Assembly: GCF_900078365.1 (NCBI RefSeq)
Contig: NZ_LT598653.1
Span: 1-64,000 of the forward strand
DNA from: an uncultured Sphingopyxis sp.
GTDB lineage: Bacteria; Pseudomonadota; Alphaproteobacteria; Sphingomonadales; Sphingomonadaceae
DNA length: 64,000 nucleotides
Reading direction: 5' to 3'
Program-made: the position numbers and the translations under genes
Notes under the pieces: generated by a model
Seen by the model: only the letters and a program-made list of their open reading frames with translations
Told to the model about the DNA's origin: nothing
Database searches by the model: none
Part shown: in pieces, positions 32,240 to 41,092 of the stretch
Numbering within the stretch: the stretch's first letter is position 1
Layout: each line of letters begins with the position of its first letter

Positions 32240-35101
32240 ATGTTGGAAAAATTTCGACCGCGTCATATGCTGCTTTCGACGACATTGCTCGGAAGCGCCG
32301 CCTGCATCGCGCCGGCCCATGCGCAGGACGCGCCGGGTGGCGAGGCGGCGATCGAGGATGCGACGCCGATCGTCGTCACCGGTTCGCGCATCCAGAACCC
32401 CAATCTCGAGCAGTCGAGCCCCGTCCAGGTCGTGGGCGAGACAGAGATCGGGCTGCGTCAGGCGACCAATGCCGAAGAGCTGATCGGCGACCTGCCCGGC
32501 GTGTCGCCGGGCGCCAGCAGCGCGGTCAACAACGGCGGCGCGGGCTTCGCGTCGCTCAACCTGCGCGGCGTCGGCACCAACCGCAACCTCGTGCTGCTCG
32601 ACGGAACGCGGCTCGTGCCCTCGTCGCTGCTCAGCGAGACCGACCTCAACATCATTCCCGTCGCGCTGATCGAGCGCGCCGAGATCGTGACCGGCGGCGC
32701 TTCGTCGGTCTATGGCGCCGACGCGATCGCCGGCGTCGCGAACTTCATCACCAAGCGCGACTTCGCGGGCGTCGAGCTTGCCAGCACGGTCGGCATCACC
32801 GAGCGCGGCGACGGCGCGCGCTATCGCTTCGACGTGACGGTCGGCGCCAATTTCGACGACGGCCGCGGCAATGCGGTGCTGAACGTCGGTTACCAGAAGG
32901 TCGAGCCGGTGCTCCAGGGCGGCCGCGCCGTTTCGCGCGACACCTATTTCCTCGACGGAAGCCTGGTCGGTTCGGGGACGACGACGCCGACGCGCATCAA
33001 CAACCGCATCTACAACCCCGCCGACGGTGCGCTTCGCGACTATGTCGGGTCGCGCGACGCCTATAATTTCGCGCCCGACAATTATTTCCAGACCCCGCTC
33101 GAACGCTATAACCTGTTCGGCGCGGCGCAATATGAAGTCGCCGACGGCATCGAAGTCTATGCCAAGGGCATGTTCACCCGGTCGAAGGTGCAGCTCAGCC
33201 TCGCCTCGTCGGGGATGTTCGGCGATACATGGCAGCTGCCGCTGAACAATCCGTTCCTGCCCGACGCCGTGCGGTCGGAGGTTTGCGCGTCGAACGCGAT
33301 CTCGGTCGCCGACTGCGCCGCCGCGGGCGCAGCGACCAGCCCGAACGATCCCGCCTATCGCGAGGTCGCGACGGTGATCAACCGCCGCTTCATCGAGGCC
33401 GGGCCGCGCATCCGCAACCTGACGACCAACCAGTTCCAGCTTTGGGCCGGCGTCCGCGGGTCGATCACCGATACGATCAAGTTCGACGTCTATGGCCTGC
33501 ACGGCGAATCGGATCGCAAGAACAGCAATATCAACTGGGGCCTGAAATCGCGTGTGCAGCAGGCGCTGCGCGCCAACAGCACGACCGAATGCGCCGATCC
33601 GTCGAACGGGTGCGTGCCGATCAACCTGTTCGGCGATGGCACCGATATCACGGACGAGGCGATCGCCTTTTTCAACCAGCCGGCTGGATCGACGGTGAGC
33701 ACGCGCCTGTCGGTCGTCAGCGGCAGCATCTCGGGCGAGCTGGGCAATTTCCTTGCGGGGGAAACGCCGATCGGCTTCGCGCTGGGCGCCGAATATCGCA
33801 AATATGGCGCCGAGCAGGTATCCGACGTCGCCTTCGGAACACAGGACGAGGTGCTGGGCACCGGGGCGCCGTCGCCGTCCTTCTCGGGCACTTACGACGT
33901 CAAGGAAATCTTCGGCGAGCTGATCGTGCCGATCGTCGAGGACGTGCCCGGTATCTATAGCCTGACCGCCGAGGCGGGCATCCGCCTGTCGGATTATTCG
34001 AACACGGGCACCAGCACGACGTGGAAGGCGGGCGGCACCTGGGAGCCGTTCCGCGGCTACAAGATCCGCGGCATCTATCAGCATTCGGTGCGGTCGCCGA
34101 ATATTTCGGAGCTCTTCACGCCGATCACCACGGGTCTCGCCAACCTTGCCGAAGATCCGTGCCAGGGGGCGAATCCCGTCGGCAACGCCGCGCTCACCGC
34201 GATCTGCATCGCGCAGGGCGCGCCCGCGGGAACGATCGGGAATATTCCGGCGCCGTCCTCGGGCCAGATCAACCAGACGGCGGGCGGCAACCCCGACCTC
34301 GACGTCGAGACCGCCGATTCCTACACGCTGGGGCTGGTCGTGACGCCGCCGCAGGTGCCGGGGCTCGCGATCACGGCGGACTATTATCATATCAAGATCA
34401 CCGACGCGATCACGCTGCCGACGCCGGACGACGTCTTCGGCCCCTGTTTCGAAGAAGGCGATGCCGAGGCCTGCGCGCTCATCCGCCGCAATCCGCTCAA
34501 CGGCTCGCTGAACGGCGGGGGCGACACGCCGGGCCAGATCGCGCTGCTCACCAATCAGGGGACGATCACCACCTCGGGCGTCGATCTGCGGATCAACTAC
34601 GGCCTGCCCACCGGTTTCGGGCGGCTCAACTTCGACCTTTCGGGCAACTGGACCGAGCAGTCGAAATTCAAGGCCTCGCCGACCAGCATCAACCGCGAAT
34701 GCGTCGGCCAATACAGCACGAACTGCGGCTTCTTCGCCGGCGAAATCACGCCGAAATACAGCTTCAACATGCGCGCGACGGCGCAGATCGACGATTTCGG
34801 CGACATCTCGCTACTGTGGCGCTGGCTCGACGGCGCCGACTATGAGCGGATCCTGGATGTCGACGGGATCGAGCCCGATTATCTGCACATCCCGAGCTAC
34901 AGCTATTTCGACCTCACCTACCGCGCCCGGGTCGCCGACATCTTCACGCTCACGCTGTCGGTCCAGAATCTGCTCGACAAGGACCCGCCGCTCGTCAGCA
35001 ACTATGTCGGAACGACAACGCTCAACTCGGGGAACACCTATCCGACCACCTATGACGTCCTCGGGCGGCGTTACAGCCTGACCGCGAGCATGCGCTTCTA
35101 G
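32240..35101 (+). CDS. TonB-dependent outer-membrane receptor
   Basis: The 953-residue protein has a signal peptide (ACIAPAHAQ), then the TonB-box/plug start PIVVTGSRIQNPNLEQSSPV and a plug domain with LRGVGTNRNLVLLDGTRLVP and IVTGGASSVYGADAIAGVAN. A 22-strand barrel follows and ends with a C-terminal Phe (LTASMRF). It imports a substrate across the outer membrane using proton-motive force through TonB/ExbBD; the substrate cannot be told from sequence. This RIQNPNLEQ-type subfamily is large in sphingomonads. Tandem terminator hairpins and a LytS/LytTR pair lie downstream. Confidence 0.93.
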   Translation: MLEKFRPRHMLLSTTLLGSAACIAPAHAQDAPGGEAAIEDATPIVVTGSRIQNPNLEQSSPVQVVGETEIGLRQATNAEELIGDLPGVSPGASSAVNNGGAGFASLNLRGVGTNRNLVLLDGTRLVPSSLLSETDLNIIPVALIERAEIVTGGASSVYGADAIAGVANFITKRDFAGVELASTVGITERGDGARYRFDVTVGANFDDGRGNAVLNVGYQKVEPVLQGGRAVSRDTYFLDGSLVGSGTTTPTRINNRIYNPADGALRDYVGSRDAYNFAPDNYFQTPLERYNLFGAAQYEVADGIEVYAKGMFTRSKVQLSLASSGMFGDTWQLPLNNPFLPDAVRSEVCASNAISVADCAAAGAATSPNDPAYREVATVINRRFIEAGPRIRNLTTNQFQLWAGVRGSITDTIKFDVYGLHGESDRKNSNINWGLKSRVQQALRANSTTECADPSNGCVPINLFGDGTDITDEAIAFFNQPAGSTVSTRLSVVSGSISGELGNFLAGETPIGFALGAEYRKYGAEQVSDVAFGTQDEVLGTGAPSPSFSGTYDVKEIFGELIVPIVEDVPGIYSLTAEAGIRLSDYSNTGTSTTWKAGGTWEPFRGYKIRGIYQHSVRSPNISELFTPITTGLANLAEDPCQGANPVGNAALTAICIAQGAPAGTIGNIPAPSSGQINQTAGGNPDLDVETADSYTLGLVVTPPQVPGLAITADYYHIKITDAITLPTPDDVFGPCFEEGDAEACALIRRNPLNGSLNGGGDTPGQIALLTNQGTITTSGVDLRINYGLPTGFGRLNFDLSGNWTEQSKFKASPTSINRECVGQYSTNCGFFAGEITPKYSFNMRATAQIDDFGDISLLWRWLDGADYERILDVDGIEPDYLHIPSYSYFDLTYRARVADIFTLTLSVQNLLDKDPPLVSNYVGTTTLNSGNTYPTTYDVLGRRYSLTASMRF

Positions 35102-35110
35102 GCCCGGTTT

Positions 35111-35182
35111 CCGGCGCCGAGGTCCAGTCCCCCTCGGCGCCGGCCCGGTGCGCGGACGAAGGGTGGTGCCTTCGTCCGCGCA
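35111..35182 (+). terminator. Two tandem hairpins after the TonB receptor gene
   Basis: Stem one is 12 bp (CCGGCGCCGAGG at 35111-35122 with 35132-35143). Stem two is 14 bp (TGCGCGGACGAAGG at 35149-35162 with 35169-35182). Both are GC-rich, without a T-tract, so they may slow or end transcription. Confidence 0.6.
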
Positions 35183-35273
35183 TCCACCCATTCTCTCCCG
35201 GCGAGGGTGAACGCGCGATATCTGCGGCCGAACGTCGGTCGACAGCCTGGCGCCTTCCTGCGATAATCGCGCG

Positions 35274-36395
35274 ATGAACCAGGCCGCGGTCTTTCGATCC
35301 ACCACCGTCTATGAAGTGGCCGCGGCCGGCCGGTCGGGCGGCCTCGAATGGCAGCGGCGGCGGGCGCTCCTCTGGCTTACCGGCGCCTTCTGGGGGCTGC
35401 ACACGCTGGCGCTCTGGACCGCCGATCTGCTCGACCGGCACCCGCACCTGCTGCGCGCGACGGCCGTGCGCCTCCTGCTCATGGCGATCGGCCTCGCCCT
35501 GTGCTTCGGCATTCACATGATTTTGCGCAAGCTGGGCCGGCGGCCATGGCGCCAGAAGGCGCCGATCGTCTTTTTCGCCTCGCTCGTCGCGGCCGAATCC
35601 TTCGCCTGGTGTACCTATTTCGCCTTGGTCTATGCGAAGGGAGAGCCGGTCCACCTCGCGATCGACGGCAGCGCGGTGATCCGCACGCTCGTTCCCTGGA
35701 CCTGGTTCTTTCTGGCGTGGGTCGGGCTCTATCTCGCCGTCCAATATGGTTTCGAGGCGCGCGCGGAAGAGCGCCGCTCGGCGCAGCTTCGCACGATGGC
35801 GCAGGCGGCCAAGCTTCAGGCGCTCCATTATCAGATCAACCCGCATTTCCTGTTCAACAGCTTCAATTCGGTTTCGGCGCTGATCCTCGACGGCCGCGCC
35901 GACGATGCAAACGCGATGGTCGAGCGGCTGGCGGGCTTTTTCCGCGTCAACCTCGCCACCAATCCCGACGTCGACATTTCGCTGGCGGAAGAGGTCGCGC
36001 TGCAGGCCACCTATCTCGAAATCGAGCAGACGCGCTATCCCGATCTCGAAATCCGGATCGATCTGCCCGCGGCGCTCGGCCGGGCGGCCGTGCCGGCCTT
36101 CCTCCTCCAGCCGCTGGTCGAGAATGCCGTCAAGCATGGCGCCGGAACGGTCGGTGCCGGCGGCGCCTGGATCGCAATCACGGTGCGGCAGGAGCCCGGG
36201 CGGCTGACGATCATGGTCGAAAACAGCTGCTCGCCATCCGGGCCTGCGGGCGTTTGCGGCACGCATACCGGACTCCGCAATGTCCGCGACCGGCTGTCCA
36301 ATCGCTTTGGCGCGGATGCGAAACTGTCGATCGAGCGGCTGCCCGCGTCCCGCTTTCGCGCGACGATCGAGCTGCCGCTGGTGTATGTCGCATGA
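35274..36395 (+). CDS. LytS/YehU-type sensor histidine kinase
   Basis: The 373-residue protein has four hydrophobic segments (about residues 32-50, 65-84, 97-120, 140-160) and no periplasmic sensor domain. The His_kinase (PF06580) motif LHYQINPHFLFNSFNSVSAL follows, with His191 the phosphorylation site. The ATP-binding part includes LQPLVENAVKHG and a late HTGLRNVRDRL. Its stop overlaps the response-regulator start as ATGA, so the two are translated together. In sphingomonads such pairs often follow TonB receptors and may tune their expression; this is inference. Confidence 0.88.
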   Translation: MNQAAVFRSTTVYEVAAAGRSGGLEWQRRRALLWLTGAFWGLHTLALWTADLLDRHPHLLRATAVRLLLMAIGLALCFGIHMILRKLGRRPWRQKAPIVFFASLVAAESFAWCTYFALVYAKGEPVHLAIDGSAVIRTLVPWTWFFLAWVGLYLAVQYGFEARAEERRSAQLRTMAQAAKLQALHYQINPHFLFNSFNSVSALILDGRADDANAMVERLAGFFRVNLATNPDVDISLAEEVALQATYLEIEQTRYPDLEIRIDLPAALGRAAVPAFLLQPLVENAVKHGAGTVGAGGAWIAITVRQEPGRLTIMVENSCSPSGPAGVCGTHTGLRNVRDRLSNRFGADAKLSIERLPASRFRATIELPLVYVA

Positions 36396-37186
36396 CGATG
36401 ACGGTCCTCACCGTCGACGATGAGCCGCTCGCGCTGCGCCGGCTCGAGCTGATCCTCGCGAAGCTGCGCGACGTAGACCATGTCGGGTCCGCGAGCGGTT
36501 GCCGCGAGGCTATCGCCAAGATTGCCGAGCTGAAACCCGATATTGTGCTGCTCGACATCAAGATGCGCGACGGGACGGGCTTCGACGTCCTTGGCGGGCT
36601 GCCCGAGGATTGCGCGCCGGGGGTCATTTTCACGACGGCGTTCGATCATTTCGCCGTTCGCGCGTTCGAGGCGCATGCCATCGACTATATCCTCAAGCCC
36701 ATCGAGCTTTCGCGGCTGAGCGCGGCGATCGACCGGTCGCGCGAGCGGCTCGCCGCGGTCGATGCGCGCGAACAGATTGCCCAGATGCGCGCCGTGATCG
36801 ACGATCTGCGCGCGGGCTATCACGAGCAGGGCGCGCGGCAAGGCGGGGACGAGTTGTGGTTGCGCGGGACCGCGGGCGTGCTGACCTGCATCCGCCGCGC
36901 CGACATCGACATGATCACCGCCGAGGATGATTATGTCCGGCTGCACACGGCCTCTGCATCCTATCTGCTGCGCGGATCGATCCGGGCGGCGCAGGCCGAC
37001 CTCGACCTTCCCGAAGCGGAATTCGTCCGCGTCCATCGCCGCGCGCTGCTGCGGCGCAGCGCGATCGCAAGCGTGCGCCGCTCGGCCGACCGGGGCGTGC
37101 GGGTGATCCTGCGCAACGGCACCGACGTCGGCGCGGGACGCGTCTATGCCAAGAAACTACTCCGCTCGCTGCCGGCGGTCGGCTGA
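36392..37186 (+). CDS. LytTR-type response regulator
   Basis: The 264-residue protein has a receiver domain starting VLTVDDEPLALRRLEL, with phospho-acceptor Asp55 (IVLLDIKMRDGTG) and Lys103 (YILKPIEL). A C-terminal LytTR DNA-binding domain (about residues 155-260) includes DIDMITAEDDYVRLHTA and EFVRVHRRALLRRSAIASV. It is partner of the overlapping kinase. Regulated genes may include the upstream TonB receptor. Confidence 0.9.
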   Translation: MTMTVLTVDDEPLALRRLELILAKLRDVDHVGSASGCREAIAKIAELKPDIVLLDIKMRDGTGFDVLGGLPEDCAPGVIFTTAFDHFAVRAFEAHAIDYILKPIELSRLSAAIDRSRERLAAVDAREQIAQMRAVIDDLRAGYHEQGARQGGDELWLRGTAGVLTCIRRADIDMITAEDDYVRLHTASASYLLRGSIRAAQADLDLPEAEFVRVHRRALLRRSAIASVRRSADRGVRVILRNGTDVGAGRVYAKKLLRSLPAVG

Positions 37187-37205
37187 TCGATCGTGGGCGC
37201 CGGCG

Positions 37206-37940
37206 TCAGGCCTGACCGGCCGCCGCGTCCTCGCCCTCGATCCCCTGATATTTGAGCTGGAGATAGCGTTCGCGCGTCGCGAGCTTGTCGAGCTCGCCCG
37301 CGGCGAGGCTGCGCGCGGCGTTGCCGATCTCGCTTTCGAGCATCTTGAGGCCGCCGACGAGCGTCTCGTCGGGGGTGCGGCCGGCATGGATTTCCTGACG
37401 CAGCCCCGCAGGGATACGCTGGTAGCCCGCGACGAGCTCGGGCAGATCCTCGCCCACGAGCTTGCGGATGTTCGCCGCCGCGGGAGTCGCGGGGTCGAGC
37501 GTCTGGAGTTGCGGCGCGAGCAGGTCGAGCTGGACGCCGATACCGTCGACGAGCTGGCGCGCCGGAGCCGGGAGAGCGGGACGCTGAGCCTCGAGCCAGA
37601 TTTCGGTGCGGCCCGCGAGCTGTTTCAAGTCCGCCTTGGGCAGATCCGCCTGGCGCGGTTCGGGGAAGGGCGGCCATTTGCCGAAAAGCACCGCGACGCC
37701 GACGAGCAGCACGAACAGCGCGAGCAGACCGACGAAGCCGAGCGGCTGGATCAGCGCGCCGAACACCGCGGCGCCGATTAGCACGATCCCGCCCGCGATC
37801 AGCATCCGGCCGAGCTTCTTGTAGAGATGCTGGCGGCGCAGCGCGACGCTCTTGGTGCCGATCGGGCGGCGGCGCTCGCGCGACCGTTCGATCGCCGAAG
37901 CGGCGGTAATCCGGATCTTGTCGACTTCGCTCATGCTCAT
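37206..37940 (-). CDS. XpaC-like membrane protein partnered with TelA
   Basis: The 244-residue protein has a basic N-terminus, two adjacent membrane spans (MLIAGGIVLIGAAVFGALI and FVGLLALFVLLVGVAVLFG) and a helical cytoplasmic C-terminal half. This layout matches the XpaC/5-bromo-4-chloroindolyl phosphate hydrolysis family that is nearly always coupled with TelA, though sequence support is modest. It begins 3 nt after the telA stop, so the two are co-transcribed. The pair is linked to envelope stress or toxic-anion tolerance. Confidence 0.65.
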   Translation of the reverse strand: MSMSEVDKIRITAASAIERSRERRRPIGTKSVALRRQHLYKKLGRMLIAGGIVLIGAAVFGALIQPLGFVGLLALFVLLVGVAVLFGKWPPFPEPRQADLPKADLKQLAGRTEIWLEAQRPALPAPARQLVDGIGVQLDLLAPQLQTLDPATPAAANIRKLVGEDLPELVAGYQRIPAGLRQEIHAGRTPDETLVGGLKMLESEIGNAARSLAAGELDKLATRERYLQLKYQGIEGEDAAAGQA

Positions 37941-37943
37941 CGC

Positions 37944-39155
37944 TTAGCCTTCGAGCGCGGCGAGCGGGCTGTCGGCGCCGCCGACGCTCGCCTGCGCCTG
38001 GCTCGCGCCCTCGGCGCGCGCGATATAGCCCTTCGACTTCGCGACCTCGCCCTCCAGTGTGTTGACGGTGGTCTTCATGCTGTCGAGCGCCTTCAGCTTG
38101 AAGGTGTCGATCGCGTCCATCGTGTCGTATATATTCTGGAAGGCGCGCTGCAGCGTTTCCATCGGGATCGTGCTCGACGCCGCCTGTTCGTGGATGCGCG
38201 CGGTATTGTCCTTCAGCATCTTCGACGTGCCGTCGATGATATTCGCGGTCGTCGTGTTCAATGCGGTGATCTGTTCGAGCACCAGCTTCTGGTTCGTCAT
38301 CGCCTGCGCGACGGTGATCGCGGTCTTCAATGCGCCGACGGTGGTCGTGCTCGCACGGTCGACGCCCTTCACCAGCTCGACATTGTTTTTCTTGACGAGG
38401 TCGAGCGCGAGATAGCCCTGCACGGTCACCGCCATTTGCGTGAGCAGGTCCTGCGTGCGCTGGCGCGCATAGAAGAGGGCGTTCTCGCGCAGCACCTTCG
38501 CCTTCGCCGGGTCGACGCCGTCGAGTTCGTTCGCCTTCGCTTCGAGTTTTTCGTCGAGCGTCTGGGCGATGTGGACCATCTGTTCCAGCTTGCCCATCGA
38601 TTCCCACATCTTGCGGCGTTCGACGTCGATCGCCGCATTGTCCATGAGGAGTTCGTCCTTGCCGTTGGCGAGCGCGGTCAGGATGCCGCCGATATGCGTC
38701 TGCGCGCTGCGATATTGCGCGAAATAATTGTTGATCTTGCCGCCGAAGATCTTGTCGAGAAAGCCGCGCTTCGAGATGAGCTTGCCGTTCGCCGACGGGT
38801 CGAGCCGTTCGACGGTCGTGCGCAGCTCGATCAGATTCTGGCCGATGTCGGTGTCGCGGTCCATCGCGCGGATCGGGCGGTCGAGGAAGCGGTTCGAATG
38901 GCTCGCCGCCTCCAGCATCTCCTTGCGGCCCATGTTGGTGATCTGGTCGACCTTCTGCCCGAAGGCGGGCGAATTGACGTCCTGCGCGACGAGATCGTCG
39001 ATGAAGCCGTCGACGCGCTCGCCGAGCTTCGATTTCTGTTCGGTCGACAGCGGGACGAGGCCCGCAGCCTTTTCGGGGGAGACCGAGGGCACGGGATCGG
39101 GTGGGGTCAGCTTCAGCTCGTCGGTCGCGGTTGTCGTTGCGGTCGCTTCGCTCAT
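37944..39155 (-). CDS. telA: TelA-family toxic anion resistance protein
   Basis: The 403-residue, largely coiled-coil protein carries TelA hallmarks: GFLDKIFGGKINNYFAQYRS, ELLMDNAAIDVERRKMWESM, DLVKKNNVELVKGVDRASTT and a late PMETLQRAFQNIYDTMDAID. It is cytosolic. Relatives are tied to tellurite resistance and to antibiotic or bacteriocin tolerance, but the biochemical function is not settled. It leads a two-gene operon with the XpaC-like protein. Confidence 0.9.
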   Translation of the reverse strand: MSEATATTTATDELKLTPPDPVPSVSPEKAAGLVPLSTEQKSKLGERVDGFIDDLVAQDVNSPAFGQKVDQITNMGRKEMLEAASHSNRFLDRPIRAMDRDTDIGQNLIELRTTVERLDPSANGKLISKRGFLDKIFGGKINNYFAQYRSAQTHIGGILTALANGKDELLMDNAAIDVERRKMWESMGKLEQMVHIAQTLDEKLEAKANELDGVDPAKAKVLRENALFYARQRTQDLLTQMAVTVQGYLALDLVKKNNVELVKGVDRASTTTVGALKTAITVAQAMTNQKLVLEQITALNTTTANIIDGTSKMLKDNTARIHEQAASSTIPMETLQRAFQNIYDTMDAIDTFKLKALDSMKTTVNTLEGEVAKSKGYIARAEGASQAQASVGGADSPLAALEG

Positions 39156-39232
39156 TCGTCTTCCTTCCAGCCACCCAAGTCAGCCAATGGGCCGTATGCC
39201 TATATGGCATGCGGACCTGTGTTATTCAAGCA

Positions 39233-40189
39233 CTACACCTTTTCCGCCCGCAGCACCGGAGCGATCCAGGCGGACAGGATCAGCTGCGCCATATGATAGA
39301 CGAGGATCGGAACGAGCACCATGCCGGCGATGGCGGGCGGGAAAAGCGTCGCCGCGAGCGGCGCGCCGACCGCGATGCTCTTCTGCGCCCCCGCGAAGAG
39401 CAGGGTGATGCGGTCGGACCGCGCGAGCTTCAGCCATCCGCCGAGTGCCCAGGCGCCGCCGAAGGAGAGTGCGAGCAGCACGGCGACCGCGGCGAGCACG
39501 ACCCCGATCTCGCGCGCGTCGAGCAGACCCCAGATGCCCGCGACGACGGCGGCGGAAAAGGCGACATAGACCGCGATGGCGATCGCGGCGCGATCCATGA
39601 AGGTCGCAAGCCCGCGATGCGCGAGCACCCACGGCCGCAGCCAGGGCTGGACGAGCTGCCCCGCGACGAAGGGGAGGAGCAGGATCGAGACGATGCGCAG
39701 CACGGCTTGCCCGTGAATCTCCCCCGCGCTGCCCGCGAGGAGGGCGAAGAGCAGGGGCGAAAGCGCGACACCGGAAAGGTTGAGCAGGGCCGCGGCGACG
39801 ACGCTCGCGGCGACATTGCCGCCGGCTAGGCTCGACGCCGCGGTGGCAGACTGGACGGTCGAAGGCAGGATGCCGAGGAAGAGGAAGCCGAGCGCGAGCG
39901 TCGCGGGAAGCAGCGGCGCGGTCGCCGCCTGCGCCGCGAGCCCGAGCAGCGCCATGCCGCCGAAGCAGAAGGCGAGCGTGCTCCCCTGCAGTTTCCAGCC
40001 CAGAATGCCGTGGAGCACTTCGTCGCGTGGCAGGCGCACGCCGTTCAGAAAGAAGAGGAAGACGATCGCGGCGGTCGACAGCCCGCCCGCGATGGGCACC
40101 GCCGCGCCGCGCACCGGCAGCAGGCTCGCGGCGAGGATCGTCGCAAGCAGCACCGGGACGAAGCGGTCGGGGAAGATACGGGCCAGCAT
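39233..40189 (-). CDS. SBF-like (bile acid:sodium symporter-type) transporter
   Basis: The 318-residue protein starts MLARIFPDRFVPVLLATILA; upstream in-frame codons are too far from a ribosome-binding site. About ten membrane spans with FLFFLNGVRLPRDEVLHGIL, LPSTVQSATAASSLAGGNVA (the conserved crossover region) and LLFAGAQKSIAVGAPLAATL mark the SBF-like family (PF13593; YfeH/RCH1). Substrate is unknown; eukaryotic RCH1 affects calcium. Confidence 0.88.
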   Translation of the reverse strand: MLARIFPDRFVPVLLATILAASLLPVRGAAVPIAGGLSTAAIVFLFFLNGVRLPRDEVLHGILGWKLQGSTLAFCFGGMALLGLAAQAATAPLLPATLALGFLFLGILPSTVQSATAASSLAGGNVAASVVAAALLNLSGVALSPLLFALLAGSAGEIHGQAVLRIVSILLLPFVAGQLVQPWLRPWVLAHRGLATFMDRAAIAIAVYVAFSAAVVAGIWGLLDAREIGVVLAAVAVLLALSFGGAWALGGWLKLARSDRITLLFAGAQKSIAVGAPLAATLFPPAIAGMVLVPILVYHMAQLILSAWIAPVLRAEKV

Positions 40190-40343
40190 GGGGGCGAGCG
40201 ATGGCGGGATGAGCGTAGATTGGCAAGTTGTTCTCCCCTTCTCCGTTCGCATCGAGCGAAGTCGAGATGCCCCTAAGGCGCGTGCTGACGACGGGTGTCT
40301 CGACTTCGCTCGACACGAACGGAAACTGGATTATGCAGACGCG

Positions 40344-40994
40344 ATGGCCCATATCCTCATCCTCGCCGCTTTACCCGAAGAGGCCGACGCGCTCTTTCCC
40401 GGCACCGCTGCCCGCGCTGCGGGGCCTTTCGCCATCCGCCGTCTCGAAGCGCACGGTCATGCGCTCGCCGTCGCGACCTGCGGGCTCGGCAAGGTCAACG
40501 CCGCGCTCGCTGCCGGGATGCTCGGCGGCGGCGCCGACATGCTGCTGATGACCGGCACCTGCGGGTCGCTCGGCGCGGCGCCGGGCGCCTACTGGATCGC
40601 CGAAGCGGTGCAGCATGATTATGGCGCCAGTCAGCCCGGCCGCTTTCGCCGCTACCGCGCCGGCGAATGGCCGATCGGCGAAGCGGGCGAAGCGCATTTC
40701 AGCGCGATGGCCGACCCGGGGCTCGGCCTGCCGCACGCGCGGATCGCAAGCGGCGACAGCTTCGTCGCCTGCCCCGACGCCGCCGCCGACCTCGCGGCGC
40801 TCGGCGCAACGCTCGTCGACATGGAGGTCGGCGCGGTGGCGCAGGCTGCGGCGCGGCTCGGCAAGCCGTGGGCGGCGATCAAGGCGGTGACCGACGCGGC
40901 GAATGATGCGAGCGGCGGCGACTTTCAGGCGAATCTCCGGCGCGCTGCGGCTGCCGCGGCCGCCGACATCGAGCGGCTGATCACGCTGCTCTGA
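40344..40994 (+). CDS. MTA/SAH nucleosidase-like purine-nucleoside hydrolase
   Basis: The 216-residue protein starts MAHILILAALPEEADALFPG, with the acid residues of the nucleosidase near position 12. Family motifs are CGLGKVNAALAAGML, LMTGTCGSLG, SGDSFVACPDAAADL, VDMEVGAVAQAAA (nucleoside-contacting Met-Glu) and IKAVTDAANDA with the catalytic Asp. It should cleave adenine from 5'-methylthioadenosine or S-adenosylhomocysteine; futalosine hydrolase is a close alternative. It seems monocistronic and divergent from the transporter. Confidence 0.82.
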   Translation: MAHILILAALPEEADALFPGTAARAAGPFAIRRLEAHGHALAVATCGLGKVNAALAAGMLGGGADMLLMTGTCGSLGAAPGAYWIAEAVQHDYGASQPGRFRRYRAGEWPIGEAGEAHFSAMADPGLGLPHARIASGDSFVACPDAAADLAALGATLVDMEVGAVAQAAARLGKPWAAIKAVTDAANDASGGDFQANLRRAAAAAAADIERLITLL

Positions 40995-41092
40995 TGCCCG
41001 GCAATTTTGTTGCGCCGCAGCACTGCTTCTGCTAGGGGCGCGGCGTTTCGCGGCGCTCTGCGCGTTGCCCTCTCCAAAAGGCCCATTTCCGC

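Noticed and set aside
31535..34711. 1058-codon minus frame opposite the first intact TonB receptor
   Set aside because: Antisense artefact of GC-rich codon use; sense strand is a full TonB receptor.
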